Shown piece after piece: positions 1 to 7,917 of a stretch of DNA of 64,000 bases (positions are counted from its first letter, which is position 1; the number at the start of each line of letters is the position of its first letter). A program made the position numbers and the translations under genes. The notes under the pieces were generated by a model. The model saw only the letters and a program-made list of their open reading frames with translations. It ran no database searches and was not told the origin of the DNA. The stretch is from DASPNM01 sp035626515 (GTDB taxonomy: Bacteria; Bacteroidota; Bacteroidia; Chitinophagales; Chitinophagaceae). Location of the stretch: positions 1 to 64,000 of the forward strand of contig DASPNM010000028.1 of assembly GCA_035626515.1 (NCBI GenBank). The letters run 5' to 3'.

Positions 1-44
1 CAGGCCCAGTACCGGGTCGGGATCTTATAATTTCATAGTGACAA

Positions 45-70
45 CAAAAAAGACCAGATCTTCTGGTCTT
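45..70 (-). terminator. Rho-independent terminator-like hairpin
   Basis: The arms 50-58 and 62-70 (aagaccaga / tctggtctt) pair around a 3-nt loop. Read on the minus strand the hairpin runs into a T tract (complement of 45-50). It lies downstream of the partial tRNA-Asn tail at 102-119, as if it once ended a second tRNA transcript. Confidence 0.6.
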
Positions 71-78
71 CGTAGTCA

Positions 79-99
79 ATGTTCAATGTTCGATGTTCT
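79..99. repeat. Degenerate 'TTCAATGTTCGATGTTC' intergenic repeat
   Basis: A short low-complexity run of GTTCAATGTTCGATGTTC type. Relatives occur in other spacers of this window, near 1236-1262, 31238-31285, 31520-31546 and 40450-40480. It has no coding potential. Confidence 0.55.
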
Positions 100-101
100 T
101 C

Positions 102-147
102 CGGCTCCTCCTGTTGGACCCCGACGCCGCTTCGCGGGATCGGGGTC
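102..147 (-). repeat. Duplicated tRNA-Asn 3' tail joined to a palindromic hairpin
   Basis: Bases 102-119 (cggctcctcctgttggac) are identical to 196-213, the 3' end of the tRNA-Asn gene. They merge at 117-119 with a hairpin whose outer arms 117-124 and 140-147 (gaccccga / tcggggtc) enclose an inner CCGC/GCGG stem. The copy lacks the rest of a tRNA. It may be a remnant of a tandem tRNA-Asn gene or the trace of an element that recombined at the tRNA end. Confidence 0.7.
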
Positions 148-166
148 TTCAAATTCTTTCAAGAAT

Positions 167-190
167 AAAAAAAGCCAACAGCTGTTGGCT
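167..190 (-). terminator. Terminator of tRNA-Asn
   Basis: A perfect 18-bp palindrome at 173-190 (agccaacagctgttggct) is followed on the minus strand by seven T residues (complement of 167-173). It starts 8 nt after the tRNA-Asn tail. Confidence 0.75.
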
Positions 191-198
191 TCCATCGG

Positions 199-272
199 CT
201 CCTCCTGTTGGACTTGAACCAACGACCCTCTGATTAACAGTCAGATGCTCTAACCAACTGAGCTAAGGAGGA
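199..272 (-). tRNA. tRNA-Asn (GTT)
   Basis: The minus strand folds as a complete 74-nt tRNA. The 7-bp acceptor stem is TCCTCCT/AGGAGGA with discriminator G. The D arm contains AGCTCAGTTGGTTAGAGC, the anticodon stem CTGAC..GTCAG-type carries anticodon GTT, and the T loop is GTTCAAGTC. CCA is not encoded: the genome continues CCG. A hairpin terminator follows immediately. An 18-nt copy of its 3' end lies 77 nt further downstream. Confidence 0.95.
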
Positions 273-302
273 ATTTTTCCACCGCTCTCGATGGAAGGGG
301 TG

Positions 303-310
303 CAAAAATA
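303..310 (-). promoter_or_regulatory. Bacteroidota -7 box of tRNA-Asn
   Basis: TATTTTTG on the minus strand matches the Bacteroidota sigma-A -7 consensus TAnnTTTG. It lies 30 nt before the tRNA 5' end. Confidence 0.55.
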
Positions 311-489
311 CGGAATATCGGAAAAAGTGCAGTCAGGAAGTTGCTTTTGCGGGAGGAAGAAACATCCTTGAGCTTATGCAATTCCGGGAACGAGTCGTTC
401 CCCAGACAGTGTGATTGGTTGACAGAAATCTAGCATTTCATTTAACGGGTCAGTGGAACATCTTTTTTCGACTTCACCGACTTTTCCGG

Positions 490-1029
490 CTACTCATGCA
501 CTTTCACCCACGTATTCTGCAAACCATATGAATGTACAAGCTCAAAGAGCTTCCGCGCATTGTCGGGGTGAAGGCGGATGCAGCCATGTGAGGCCCGGTG
601 GCCGAGCTTTAAGAAGTTTCCCGGGGTGGTCCCGTGAATCGCGTAGCCGCCTTTTATGAAAATTGCATAGGGCATATTCCCCAAGCCTTTGTAATTGCCG
701 CCCGGGAATTTTCTGGATGTATATTTTACAAACGTCGGCCCCTGTGGACGCATATTGATATTCGGCGTGGGATGCCTCCTAGTGCCGGTCGAAGCACGAA
801 AAGTATCCGTGAGCGCGCCATTTACATACAAGTATAACCTTTGACGCGACTTCACCACATGAATGAACACAGGACACTCCATCTCCCGGCAGGCGGGAAC
901 GGAATCCTGCCTTTGTACACTGGCGACAACGAACCGACCAGCGCTCATTAGATCGTTCGCTTTCAAAGCCGCGGAAACTGAGGTTAAAAAACAACACAGC
1001 AAAATGCCATATGAAAGTCTTCGGTTCAT
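490..1029 (-). CDS. L,D-transpeptidase (YkuD family), exported
   Basis: The protein has 179 residues. Residues 1-24 form a signal peptide, placing it in the periplasm. Residues about 53-179 form a YkuD catalytic domain, with the conserved His132-Gly and the signature SHGCIRL at 147-153 containing the nucleophile Cys150. YkuD enzymes make 3-3 cross-links in peptidoglycan or attach proteins to it by transferring the meso-DAP carbonyl. The domain is near minimal size and there is no LysM or peptidoglycan-binding module, so it probably acts without a separate anchoring domain. The gene stands alone, with repeat-filled spacer upstream. The family call is firm; the physiological acceptor cannot be read from sequence. 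Confidence 0.9.
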   Translation of the reverse strand: MNRRLSYGILLCCFLTSVSAALKANDLMSAGRFVVASVQRQDSVPACREMECPVFIHVVKSRQRLYLYVNGALTDTFRASTGTRRHPTPNINMRPQGPTFVKYTSRKFPGGNYKGLGNMPYAIFIKGGYAIHGTTPGNFLKLGHRASHGCIRLHPDNARKLFELVHSYGLQNTWVKVHE

Positions 1030-1376
1030 ACTTGTCTAAAAATCCAGAATTGTGCCGGGGTTTGGTTGATTAGTTGACAGGTTGACTGGTTGACTAGGGC
1101 CCCCAGTGCGGAGTGCGAGTGCGCAGTGCGGCAGACTCTTTCGGGCACTATGGACCACCAGGAAGTCAGGAAAGTCGGAAAAGTCAGCAAAGTCAGTAAA
1201 GACAGTCGGAAGTCGGAAGTTTCCCACCATCCTTCGACGTTCGTTGTTCGGTGTTCAACCAGGCTTGCCTGAAAAGTGGAAGTGAGAGGGTTTTCTAACC
1301 GGGGGTACACGCGGCCACAGTCCGCACCGGCACTTGCTTCGCGCACCCGCAGTCCGCGTACGTGGACGTGACCACG
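1030..1376. repeat. Gene-free spacer of degenerate repeats
   Basis: The 347-bp spacer between the L,D-transpeptidase and the histidine kinase holds no credible gene. It contains GTTGACTGGTTGACT-like units at 1064-1095, AAGTCAGGAAAGTCGGAAAAGTC-like units at 1154-1220 and a GTTCGTTGTTCGGTGTTC unit at 1240-1260. These belong to the same families seen in other spacers of the window. Confidence 0.6.
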
Positions 1377-3401
1377 CTAGCGGCTGCTGGTAGGCAATTT
1401 TATCTCCAGTTCACAGCCGCTTCCCGGAGAAGAAGAAATCTCAAAACTGCCCTTCAGCATTTCCACGCGGCTCTGGATGTTCGACAGCCCAATGCCCGAC
1501 CGCTTGGAACTGACGTCGAATCCCTTACCATCGTCGCGGATCTGAAGCACGGCTGTTTGGCCCAGCTTGTTGAGGCTGATCACCGCCTTGCGCGCGTGGG
1601 CATGCTTGACGATGTTGTTGAGCTGCTCCTGTATTATTCGATAGACCGCAAGCTGCTCGTTTCGATCCAGGGAGGACATGACTTGCTCCGGTATGGCAAC
1701 TTCAATCTGGAGGCCCGCCGATTCCTGGATAAGTTCAGCAAATTCACGGACGGAGTCAATGATACCCTTTGCTCCAAGCGTCGGGGGCACCATCGACTTC
1801 GACAGCTTTCTGATCTCCTGGATCGCCTGAATAAGTCCGGTTCGCGCTCGATTGGTCATTTCCTGCTGCTGGTTGGGTTGAGTTTGTGCAATATCGAGGT
1901 AGAGCTTGCAGGCGGCAAGGATCTGGTTGATGTTATCGTGCAATTCCATGCCGATTTCCTTGCGCTCCTTTTCCTGCCCGATCAGGGTAGCCTGCGTGAT
2001 TTGAACCTGCTTATCGATTTTTTCCTGCAGCAGAGTTTTTTCCAGCTCCATCCGGGCTTCTTCGGTTCGCTTTCGCTCCGTGATGTCGTGAAAATTGGTT
2101 ACTATGGCGCCCACATTTGGGTCGTTCAATAAATTCCGGATCGTTCCGTCAACCCACCGAACCTTGCCTGATTTGCTGACAACCCGAACGCTTGTGGAAT
2201 ACGCCACTCCCGGATGTTGCTTTACCCGGTGGAAAAGGCCTGTCAGTTGCTTGAGGTCTTCAGGATGAATGAGAGCAAAAGCCCGGGTTTGCAACAACTC
2301 GTCCGCTTTGTAACCCAAAACCTTTTCCACGGAACCGCTTGCAAAAATGACGCGACCCTCTTCATCCAGCATGCTGATCACATCTACGGAGTTTTCAATC
2401 AATGCGCGAAACTTGCGGCTGGTTCGTTTTACCTCGTTGGTGCGCTCGTCCACCCGCTTTTCCAGCTCCCGGTTGAATTCCCGGACAGCCGCTTCACTTT
2501 CCCGCAGCCGAGCTTCGATTTGCTTGCGTTCGGAAATTTCACGGTGCAGGAGTTCTTCCGAACGGTTGATCGAATACGCGCCTCGCAGAATAAATGCGAT
2601 GAAGATGATTACGTTCACCACTGCAAAAAGAGCCGTTCCAAAGCCGGTTGTGTACAGGCCAATTTCCTGCCCGTACAGCCGGATCAACCCCAACACTACC
2701 GGAAAAATGATAGCGACCGGGAGTAGAAGCTTGGCCATCCGGCCCCCGCCGTGCCGGTCCGTCAGCGTGCGCAGCACGAAACTTTTTTTCCGGTTGAGCA
2801 CCAGAGCGACACTGAGCAGTAGAAAGCATATGGCGGTCGGCAATGCCATGGGGATGTAGTTCGAAACACCATATAATTCACTCACGCTATACAAATACCC
2901 GACGACCGACAAAAGTGAACTTGCGGCAACCGCCAGTGAACAAAAATCCGCGACCAGTCGCCATTTGCCTCCTGACCGGTAAATCAAAAGTGAAATACCA
3001 ATCAGGAAAAAGTTGGCGGCCGTATTCGGGGCTATTTGATTTCTGAAACCGCCAACCGCTTCGCTTTGTAATTTTTGCGCGAAAAGGATTTGGTCAATAT
3101 GCAAATCAAAACCGGTGGCATAAGCAGTGACCTTAAGCCCGCCGACCAGCAATACGATTGCGGATAAAAGCCGGCTTACAAGTGATTGTCGCTGAACCAG
3201 GAAATTCCAGGCGATGGCGATTGCTGAAAATATGAACAGAAGCGCGGTGACCGGGTTCATGGACACCGTGCCGCTCAAAAAAGTGCGCAGCAATTCAATT
3301 TCGTAGACCCAACCAACCAGGGCGGCGACCGCAAACAGCATGACCACACCAGGGTAAACGAGCGTGAGGCGGGGTTTTTCGAACAAATGGTAGGATCTCA
3401 T
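1377..3401 (-). CDS. Membrane PAS sensor histidine kinase (HisKA_3 / NarL type)
   Basis: The 674-residue protein has an N-terminal integral membrane region of about eight helices (residues 16-275), a coiled-coil linker (280-325), a PAS domain (about 327-445), a HisKA_3 dimerisation domain with phospho-acceptor His488 in MELHDN, and a HATPase domain. The ATPase has an N box around 592-602 (QEQLNNIVKHA), G1 DDGKGF at 623-628 and G2 GIGL at 636-639. All catalytic elements are present, so it should autophosphorylate and pass phosphate to a NarL/LuxR-type regulator. No response regulator gene is adjacent, so it is an orphan here. The signal sensed is unknown; the multi-helix membrane domain resembles MASE-type sensors. 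Confidence 0.9.
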   Translation of the reverse strand: MRSYHLFEKPRLTLVYPGVVMLFAVAALVGWVYEIELLRTFLSGTVSMNPVTALLFIFSAIAIAWNFLVQRQSLVSRLLSAIVLLVGGLKVTAYATGFDLHIDQILFAQKLQSEAVGGFRNQIAPNTAANFFLIGISLLIYRSGGKWRLVADFCSLAVAASSLLSVVGYLYSVSELYGVSNYIPMALPTAICFLLLSVALVLNRKKSFVLRTLTDRHGGGRMAKLLLPVAIIFPVVLGLIRLYGQEIGLYTTGFGTALFAVVNVIIFIAFILRGAYSINRSEELLHREISERKQIEARLRESEAAVREFNRELEKRVDERTNEVKRTSRKFRALIENSVDVISMLDEEGRVIFASGSVEKVLGYKADELLQTRAFALIHPEDLKQLTGLFHRVKQHPGVAYSTSVRVVSKSGKVRWVDGTIRNLLNDPNVGAIVTNFHDITERKRTEEARMELEKTLLQEKIDKQVQITQATLIGQEKERKEIGMELHDNINQILAACKLYLDIAQTQPNQQQEMTNRARTGLIQAIQEIRKLSKSMVPPTLGAKGIIDSVREFAELIQESAGLQIEVAIPEQVMSSLDRNEQLAVYRIIQEQLNNIVKHAHARKAVISLNKLGQTAVLQIRDDGKGFDVSSKRSGIGLSNIQSRVEMLKGSFEISSSPGSGCELEIKLPTSSR

Positions 3402-3774
3402 GGTACGAGGTCGGTGGTTAATGATGTTTGTCTCAGCCTGTCGTAGCAGGACTTCAGGAACCGGTTTCCCGGTGCTTCAATTCATTCTGCGTCAGTTGGA
3501 TTTTAAAGCGTCCCTCAACACGATTTTAAGCACTATAAACCGCATCAGCAACCAAGGCAGAAAAAACGTGCCAGAAAACAAACACTCCTTTCGTAAATGT
3601 TCGATGCCCGCACTGGGAATTTTACGAAAGCGATACCCACTCTAAGAGTTATCACTGAAGAAAAATTTCGTTTCCGTAGAATCTGACCTACAGCGGAATA
3701 ATACGCGCTGCTATTTGCCACAGCGAGCTTCTACGCTTCTTTTGCGGCGGGTATAAAATAATACCAACAGCGTT
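3402..3774. other. Gene-free 373-bp spacer
   Basis: This divergent region lies between the histidine kinase and the GHKL-like gene. An 81-residue open frame exists at 3400-3645 but shows no domain, signal peptide or start signal. A short imperfect inverted repeat (ggtat..atacc) at about 3750-3765 sits just before the next gene. I see no clear promoter box. Confidence 0.5.
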
Positions 3775-4176
3775 ATGGAAAATTACTCAGCCGCAGGTTC
3801 TCAGGGTGCGATTCCCCTGCGGTCAATGGTCAACCGGGTTTCGGAGCATCTTGCGGCAAAAGGCCGGATCGTGAACCAGATCCCTTCCCGAATACCTGTC
3901 GGCTGCGACCGCGAAAAATTCTCCGCCGTACTCTTCCATTTGTTTTGCACCCTCGTGCAAAACCTCCGGGAAACGGAGTTCAGGGTCTCCGCAAAAACTT
4001 ACTCTTCAGTCACTTTATTGCACATCAAAGGCAGCGCCGAGATTTGCGAGAACTGGTTCCGGGAAAGAATGCAGCCCGTTGTCCAGCTCGCCGAAAGCCT
4101 GGGTGGCACTATCGAGCTGACCAGCTTCCACAACCGCATTTCCACAATAGCATTCAGCTTCGTGAATGCAGCATGA
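3775..4176 (+). CDS. Stand-alone degenerate GHKL (HATPase)-like protein
   Basis: The 133-residue protein resembles the ATP-binding domain of a histidine kinase without any phospho-acceptor domain. Residues about 25-65 (AAKGRIVNQIPSRIPVGCD followed by KFSAVLFHLFCTLVQN) align with the region around an N box. Residues 106-131 (AESLGGTIELTS then STIAFSF) match the closing 'GGxIxxxS..G(S/T)xFxF' strand pair. The N-box Asn is absent and the G1 DxGxG motif is not recognisable, so ATP binding is doubtful. It diverges from the membrane histidine kinase at 1377-3401 and could modulate it. The fold assignment is inference from pattern only. Confidence 0.55.
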   Translation: MENYSAAGSQGAIPLRSMVNRVSEHLAAKGRIVNQIPSRIPVGCDREKFSAVLFHLFCTLVQNLRETEFRVSAKTYSSVTLLHIKGSAEICENWFRERMQPVVQLAESLGGTIELTSFHNRISTIAFSFVNAA

Positions 4177-4228
4177 AGGAAGTCTGGAGTGGGAAGTTCG
4201 GAGTCAGGAGTCGATCGTCGACAGTCCA

Positions 4229-4969
4229 CTACCTGATGTCATAACTATCGTTCAGATAAGTCCATAGTTCTTCCGCCGATTGCGCGAGCTGGGCAACCAT
4301 ACGGATCAGTCCCCTCCGGCTGCCGTTCATCTGTACAACGTGAAATTCCATTTCCTTTAACAGCAGGCGGTCATAAGTAAGCAGTGCGGGATTGTCCGTG
4401 CTGCGGCTGATCGTTCCATCGGGATTTTCCTGGCGGCGGTAAATCCCCGGGTCAATGACTTTTGCCGAGACGGATTTATACGCGTCCGTCTCGCGGTTAA
4501 ATATCCCTTCAAGCAGCCTGATCCACGGTATCTGCGAATAGTACCTCATGATCCGCGCCGAAGTTTCCTCGCTGCGGATCAGCCGGAACCCGCCGGAATT
4601 GGTAAGCTGGTCAAACGTACGGCTGTTGTTAACGAAGGGCGCGGTGCGCTGTCCCATTCTTGCGGCGTAATACAGGGCGTCACCGTGAGCTCTTGCAAGG
4701 GCCGGCGAATCGAGGTATGTGCATAGTGTATCGAACAGCAGCACATTCCGTCTTTCCTGCTGCAAGTACTGGTTAAATGATGTGATATCATCCTTCAGAT
4801 CGGCGGCAAGGGAACGGATGAATTGCTTTTCGCGATCCTTTTCGATTTTGTGCTCCAGCTGGTACTCGGCCAAAAAGCCGCAGAACACGGCAAGGAAGAG
4901 CATGAGAAACTCAAATAAATAATGAGTCCATTTCTTGTGCGAGCGCGCACTGTGGTGGTGTACTTCCAT
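4229..4969 (-). CDS. Membrane-anchored hypothetical protein
   Basis: The 246-residue protein starts with a His-rich basic segment, followed by one transmembrane helix at about residues 18-36 (YLFEFLMLFLAVFCGFLAEY). A long, mostly helical soluble part begins with a charged EHKIEKDREKQFIRSLAADLKDD stretch. The order 'helix, then EYxxEHxxEKxREKxxxxSLxxDL' is a recurring Bacteroidota hypothetical family. There are no catalytic motifs. It stands alone between two repeat-bearing spacers. Function unknown. Confidence 0.75.
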   Translation of the reverse strand: MEVHHHSARSHKKWTHYLFEFLMLFLAVFCGFLAEYQLEHKIEKDREKQFIRSLAADLKDDITSFNQYLQQERRNVLLFDTLCTYLDSPALARAHGDALYYAARMGQRTAPFVNNSRTFDQLTNSGGFRLIRSEETSARIMRYYSQIPWIRLLEGIFNRETDAYKSVSAKVIDPGIYRRQENPDGTISRSTDNPALLTYDRLLLKEMEFHVVQMNGSRRGLIRMVAQLAQSAEELWTYLNDSYDIR

Positions 4970-5100
4970 TAGTATCTGCCTCTATGGTGCCGGCGCCGGG
5001 GATGGGTCGTTTCGGCGGTTACATTCGGAACAAAAGGCAATATAATATTTATTGCGCGGGGCGATGGTGGGAATGGATCATGGCTCGTGGTTCATGGGCC

Positions 5101-5132
5101 GGTCCATGGTCCATGGTCCATGGTCCATGGTC
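5101..5132. repeat. Heptanucleotide tandem repeat (GGTCCAT)n
   Basis: Four and a half perfect copies of ggtccat. Related, less regular 'catgg' units precede it from 5077. It lies in the open frame upstream of the glycosyltransferase start, so a copy change of one unit would shift that upstream frame. Confidence 0.85.
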
Positions 5133-5194
5133 TATAGTGAGTGCAAAGCTTCTGTCGCTTGGACTCGGACTTCTGACTTCCGACTTTCCCGACT

Positions 5195-5202
5195 TACTTT
5201 TG
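5195..5202 (+). promoter_or_regulatory. Possible -7 box of the GT9 gene
   Basis: TACTTTTG matches TAnnTTTG and lies 6 nt before the chosen ATG at 5209. The surrounding sequence is a degenerate 'gacttccgacttt' repeat, so the match could be fortuitous. Confidence 0.35.
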
Positions 5203-5208
5203 CCTCCC

Positions 5209-6426
5209 ATGAGCCCAAACACCATGCGGCGGATCGACCGGTGGGTCGGGGTGCCACTTTGCTTCCTCCTGAGCCCGTTCTGCTGGATTTCCGACACCAT
5301 ACGCGGCGCGAAGCGGAAAAAGGCGGACATCCGGCGCACCCTCTTCATTGAACTATCCGAAATGGGCAGTGCTATCCTTGTGGATCCGGCGATGAAAAAG
5401 CTGCAGGCCAACGGCGCCGGGCTGTACTTCGCCATCTTTTCAAAAAACTACAAGAGCCTCGAGATACTGAATACGATTCCAGCGGAAAATGTATTCCGGA
5501 TGAACGCGAAAAATTTCGGAACGCTGCTGCTCGAGATCTTCCGCTTCCTCGCCTGGTGCCGTCGCAAGCGGATCTCCACGGTGATCGACCTGGAACTTTT
5601 TTCCCGCTTCACCGCGCTGCTCAGCTTTTTCAGCGGGGCGCGGAGTCGCGTGGGCTTTACCAATTTTCACGACGAGGGATGCTACCGCGGCAACCTGACC
5701 AACAAGCCGGTCCGATATAACCCGCACGTGCACATCGCCGTGAATTTTATTTCCCTGGTGAACCGGGCGCTCGACCTGTTTCACACCCCCTACTCGATTG
5801 TTCCGGTTGGCAGCGAGGAACTGCGCCTCGGCCGTGCAACCGTATCCGAACAGCAAAAAAATGTTGTCCGCGAAAAGATCCGGCAGCTTTATCCGCCGTG
5901 GAATGGAGAACAGGTACTACTGTTTAACGTGAACGCTTCTGATCTGCTGCCGCAGCGGCGCTGGCAAAAAGAAAATTTCACGCGGGTAGCGCGGGAGCTG
6001 CTGCAACGATTTCCAAATGCAATCGTCGTCGCCACCGGCGCGCCTGCCGAGCGCGAGTACGTGCAGGATTTCGTCTCCATGGTGGGGAACGAGCGGTGCG
6101 TGAACTCCGCCGGATTCTTTGAATTCAGCGAGCTGGTGCCACTCTATTCCATCAGCCGACTGATGATCACCAACGATTCGGGACCTGCGCATTTCGCCTC
6201 GGTGACGGAGCTGAAAGTTTTCGTGCTTTTCGGACCCGAGACTCCACACCTGTACCTGCCGCTCGGGGGGAACGCAGAACCGATTTATCGCAACATGCCC
6301 TGCTCGCCCTGCGTGAGCGCGGCCAACCACCGCAAGACCACCTGCATTCCGCGCCCCTGCATCACTGGCATCGAACCGGAGCCGGTGCTGCAAAAGCTGG
6401 AAATTTTTCTTCGCCAATCACTCTAA
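5209..6426 (+). CDS. Glycosyltransferase family 9 (heptosyltransferase-like)
   Basis: The 405-residue protein has the two-Rossmann GT-B layout of ADP-heptose:LPS heptosyltransferases. The N-terminal half contains TLFIELSEMGSAILVDPAM, and the C-terminal half contains FNVNASDLLPQRRW and the donor-binding MITNDSGPAHFASV segment followed by VLFGPETP. The frame is open from 4984, but codons before 5209 are built from ggtccat and 'gacttccgac' repeats, so I start at the ATG after a TAnnTTTG box. Such enzymes add sugars to lipid A-core or related glycans at the inner membrane. It converges with the GT22-like gene; the stop codons overlap by 9 nt. The actual sugar is unknown. Confidence 0.85.
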   Translation: MSPNTMRRIDRWVGVPLCFLLSPFCWISDTIRGAKRKKADIRRTLFIELSEMGSAILVDPAMKKLQANGAGLYFAIFSKNYKSLEILNTIPAENVFRMNAKNFGTLLLEIFRFLAWCRRKRISTVIDLELFSRFTALLSFFSGARSRVGFTNFHDEGCYRGNLTNKPVRYNPHVHIAVNFISLVNRALDLFHTPYSIVPVGSEELRLGRATVSEQQKNVVREKIRQLYPPWNGEQVLLFNVNASDLLPQRRWQKENFTRVARELLQRFPNAIVVATGAPAEREYVQDFVSMVGNERCVNSAGFFEFSELVPLYSISRLMITNDSGPAHFASVTELKVFVLFGPETPHLYLPLGGNAEPIYRNMPCSPCVSAANHRKTTCIPRPCITGIEPEPVLQKLEIFLRQSL

Positions 6427-7917
6427 GCGGTAGATCTTCCAAACTTCGTTTACGTTGTGGGCAGGATTCAGCCGGTACGCAATATTGTCCAGTAAGCCGG
6501 GCCCGATATCAGCCTCATGCTGCAGGCCAGGGTAAATGGAACGTATTCTCCCGAGGCGTTTTTCCAGGTCGCGGTCTCCCGCCATGATGAGGTAATTTGG
6601 TTGCGGCAGGCGCGAGCTGTTCATGTGTGCCCGGAATTGATTGATATCGTCGGAGGCACCCAGGGGGAAATATTTAAGGTCCTTCTGCAGGTAAAAAAGG
6701 GGTAGAAACGGCGGCCGGCCGGGCGACTCGATGATAATATTGGTAACATCCCCTTTTTCCCGGAGGTAGTTCATCGCTTCCACTCTCGACCGCTTCGAGT
6801 ACGAGAACGTAAGTACCGCGAGTCCGGCCAGGTTTATAAACATGAACCAGATGACGAGAACCCTGGTGAGCTTTCTCAGCCAGCGCCTGCGGCTATTTTG
6901 ATAATAATCATGGAAGCCGATTGTGCCGAGCAACAGGAAAAAGGGAAGGAAAGGAAGAATGAAGCGCTCCTGCTTACCGGGATAGAAAGAATGATAAATA
7001 AAAAACAGCAAGGATCCGATAAAGAGCATCAGCGCAGGTCTTGAGAGCCGGAAGGAGCGCACATAACCCCACCCAAACAGGAGTACAGGCGGGCCGAGCA
7101 CGGCGGCAGTGACCGTCCCGAGATACTGGTACGAAGGACCGGTCGGATACTGCGAAATATTTGCAGAGCTTGTGTTGTAAAGCAGGTAAGCCACTGTGGA
7201 ATGAAGCGGATCGTTGTAATAAAGAAAATCAAACAGGCCCTGCGTAAGGAAAAACCCGGCGAGAAAAAGAATGCCAAAGACGACTCCATTTTTCAAGCCG
7301 GAACGTTGCAGCAACAAACCAAGCCCAATGCCAAACGGGATCCAGATCGTTTGGATCCGCAGGCAAACTGCGAGCGAAAAGAACAGTGCTCCGAGCGCCA
7401 GGTCGCGGAAGCGCAATGGGGCAGCCGAGATGAAATAGCTTCCCATCAGTAAAAACGGAATGCAAACAAATTCCTTCACGTTGTGCACCGAAAGCAGGGG
7501 GAAGAGCCAGAAGATTGCGAACAGGAATCCGGTGATGCGAGCAAGATCTTCATTTCCTGTGAGGCGGCGGGTCAGCAGGTATGCATAGTAGACGGTAAGC
7601 AGAGAAAAAATCCCGTGCAGCAGGCGCACCACAAGCATAACGCCATTTGGTTCGGTGAGTCCGAAATATTCCAGCACGATGAACAACAAATAATGAAATC
7701 CCGGATAAAGCAGGCTGAGCACCGAAGTCTCGGGCGCGCCGCGGCTTAACCAGTCCGGAACTCCTTCCTTCCAGTTCCAGGCCAGTTCCGCCACGAAAAA
7801 ATGATCGTCGTGGAAGAGATAACCCTGTCCAAAAAAAGCGGCTAGCAGGCGAAGCACCACGGCGATGAGCAGGATTTGGCGGATGCTTAGGCGTGTTATC
7901 GCAGGGAGGCTGATCAT
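6418..7917 (-). CDS. GT22 (Alg9/PIG-B-like) membrane glycosyltransferase
   Basis: The 499-residue polytopic membrane protein has about ten helices. An acidic pair occurs early in the first loop (HDD at 36-38), and a YHSFYPGKQERFILP segment (residues 308-322) closely resembles the HKExRFxxP motif of GT22 mannosyltransferases that use polyprenyl-phosphate sugar donors. Its start overlaps the stop of the upstream GT83-like gene by 4 nt (7914-7917), so the two are translationally coupled and probably act on the same glycan. The family assignment rests on these two motifs and the topology; the sugar is unknown. Confidence 0.75.
   Translation of the reverse strand: MISLPAITRLSIRQILLIAVVLRLLAAFFGQGYLFHDDHFFVAELAWNWKEGVPDWLSRGAPETSVLSLLYPGFHYLLFIVLEYFGLTEPNGVMLVVRLLHGIFSLLTVYYAYLLTRRLTGNEDLARITGFLFAIFWLFPLLSVHNVKEFVCIPFLLMGSYFISAAPLRFRDLALGALFFSLAVCLRIQTIWIPFGIGLGLLLQRSGLKNGVVFGILFLAGFFLTQGLFDFLYYNDPLHSTVAYLLYNTSSANISQYPTGPSYQYLGTVTAAVLGPPVLLFGWGYVRSFRLSRPALMLFIGSLLFFIYHSFYPGKQERFILPFLPFFLLLGTIGFHDYYQNSRRRWLRKLTRVLVIWFMFINLAGLAVLTFSYSKRSRVEAMNYLREKGDVTNIIIESPGRPPFLPLFYLQKDLKYFPLGASDDINQFRAHMNSSRLPQPNYLIMAGDRDLEKRLGRIRSIYPGLQHEADIGPGLLDNIAYRLNPAHNVNEVWKIYRLE

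Noticed and set aside
1362..2132. 256-residue plus-strand frame
   Set aside because: It is antisense to the histidine kinase gene, whose PAS, HisKA and ATPase motifs are complete on the other strand.
3400..3645. 81-residue plus-strand frame beginning at the histidine kinase start
   Set aside because: It shows no domain, signal peptide, promoter box or plausible composition, and it lies in a divergent intergenic region.
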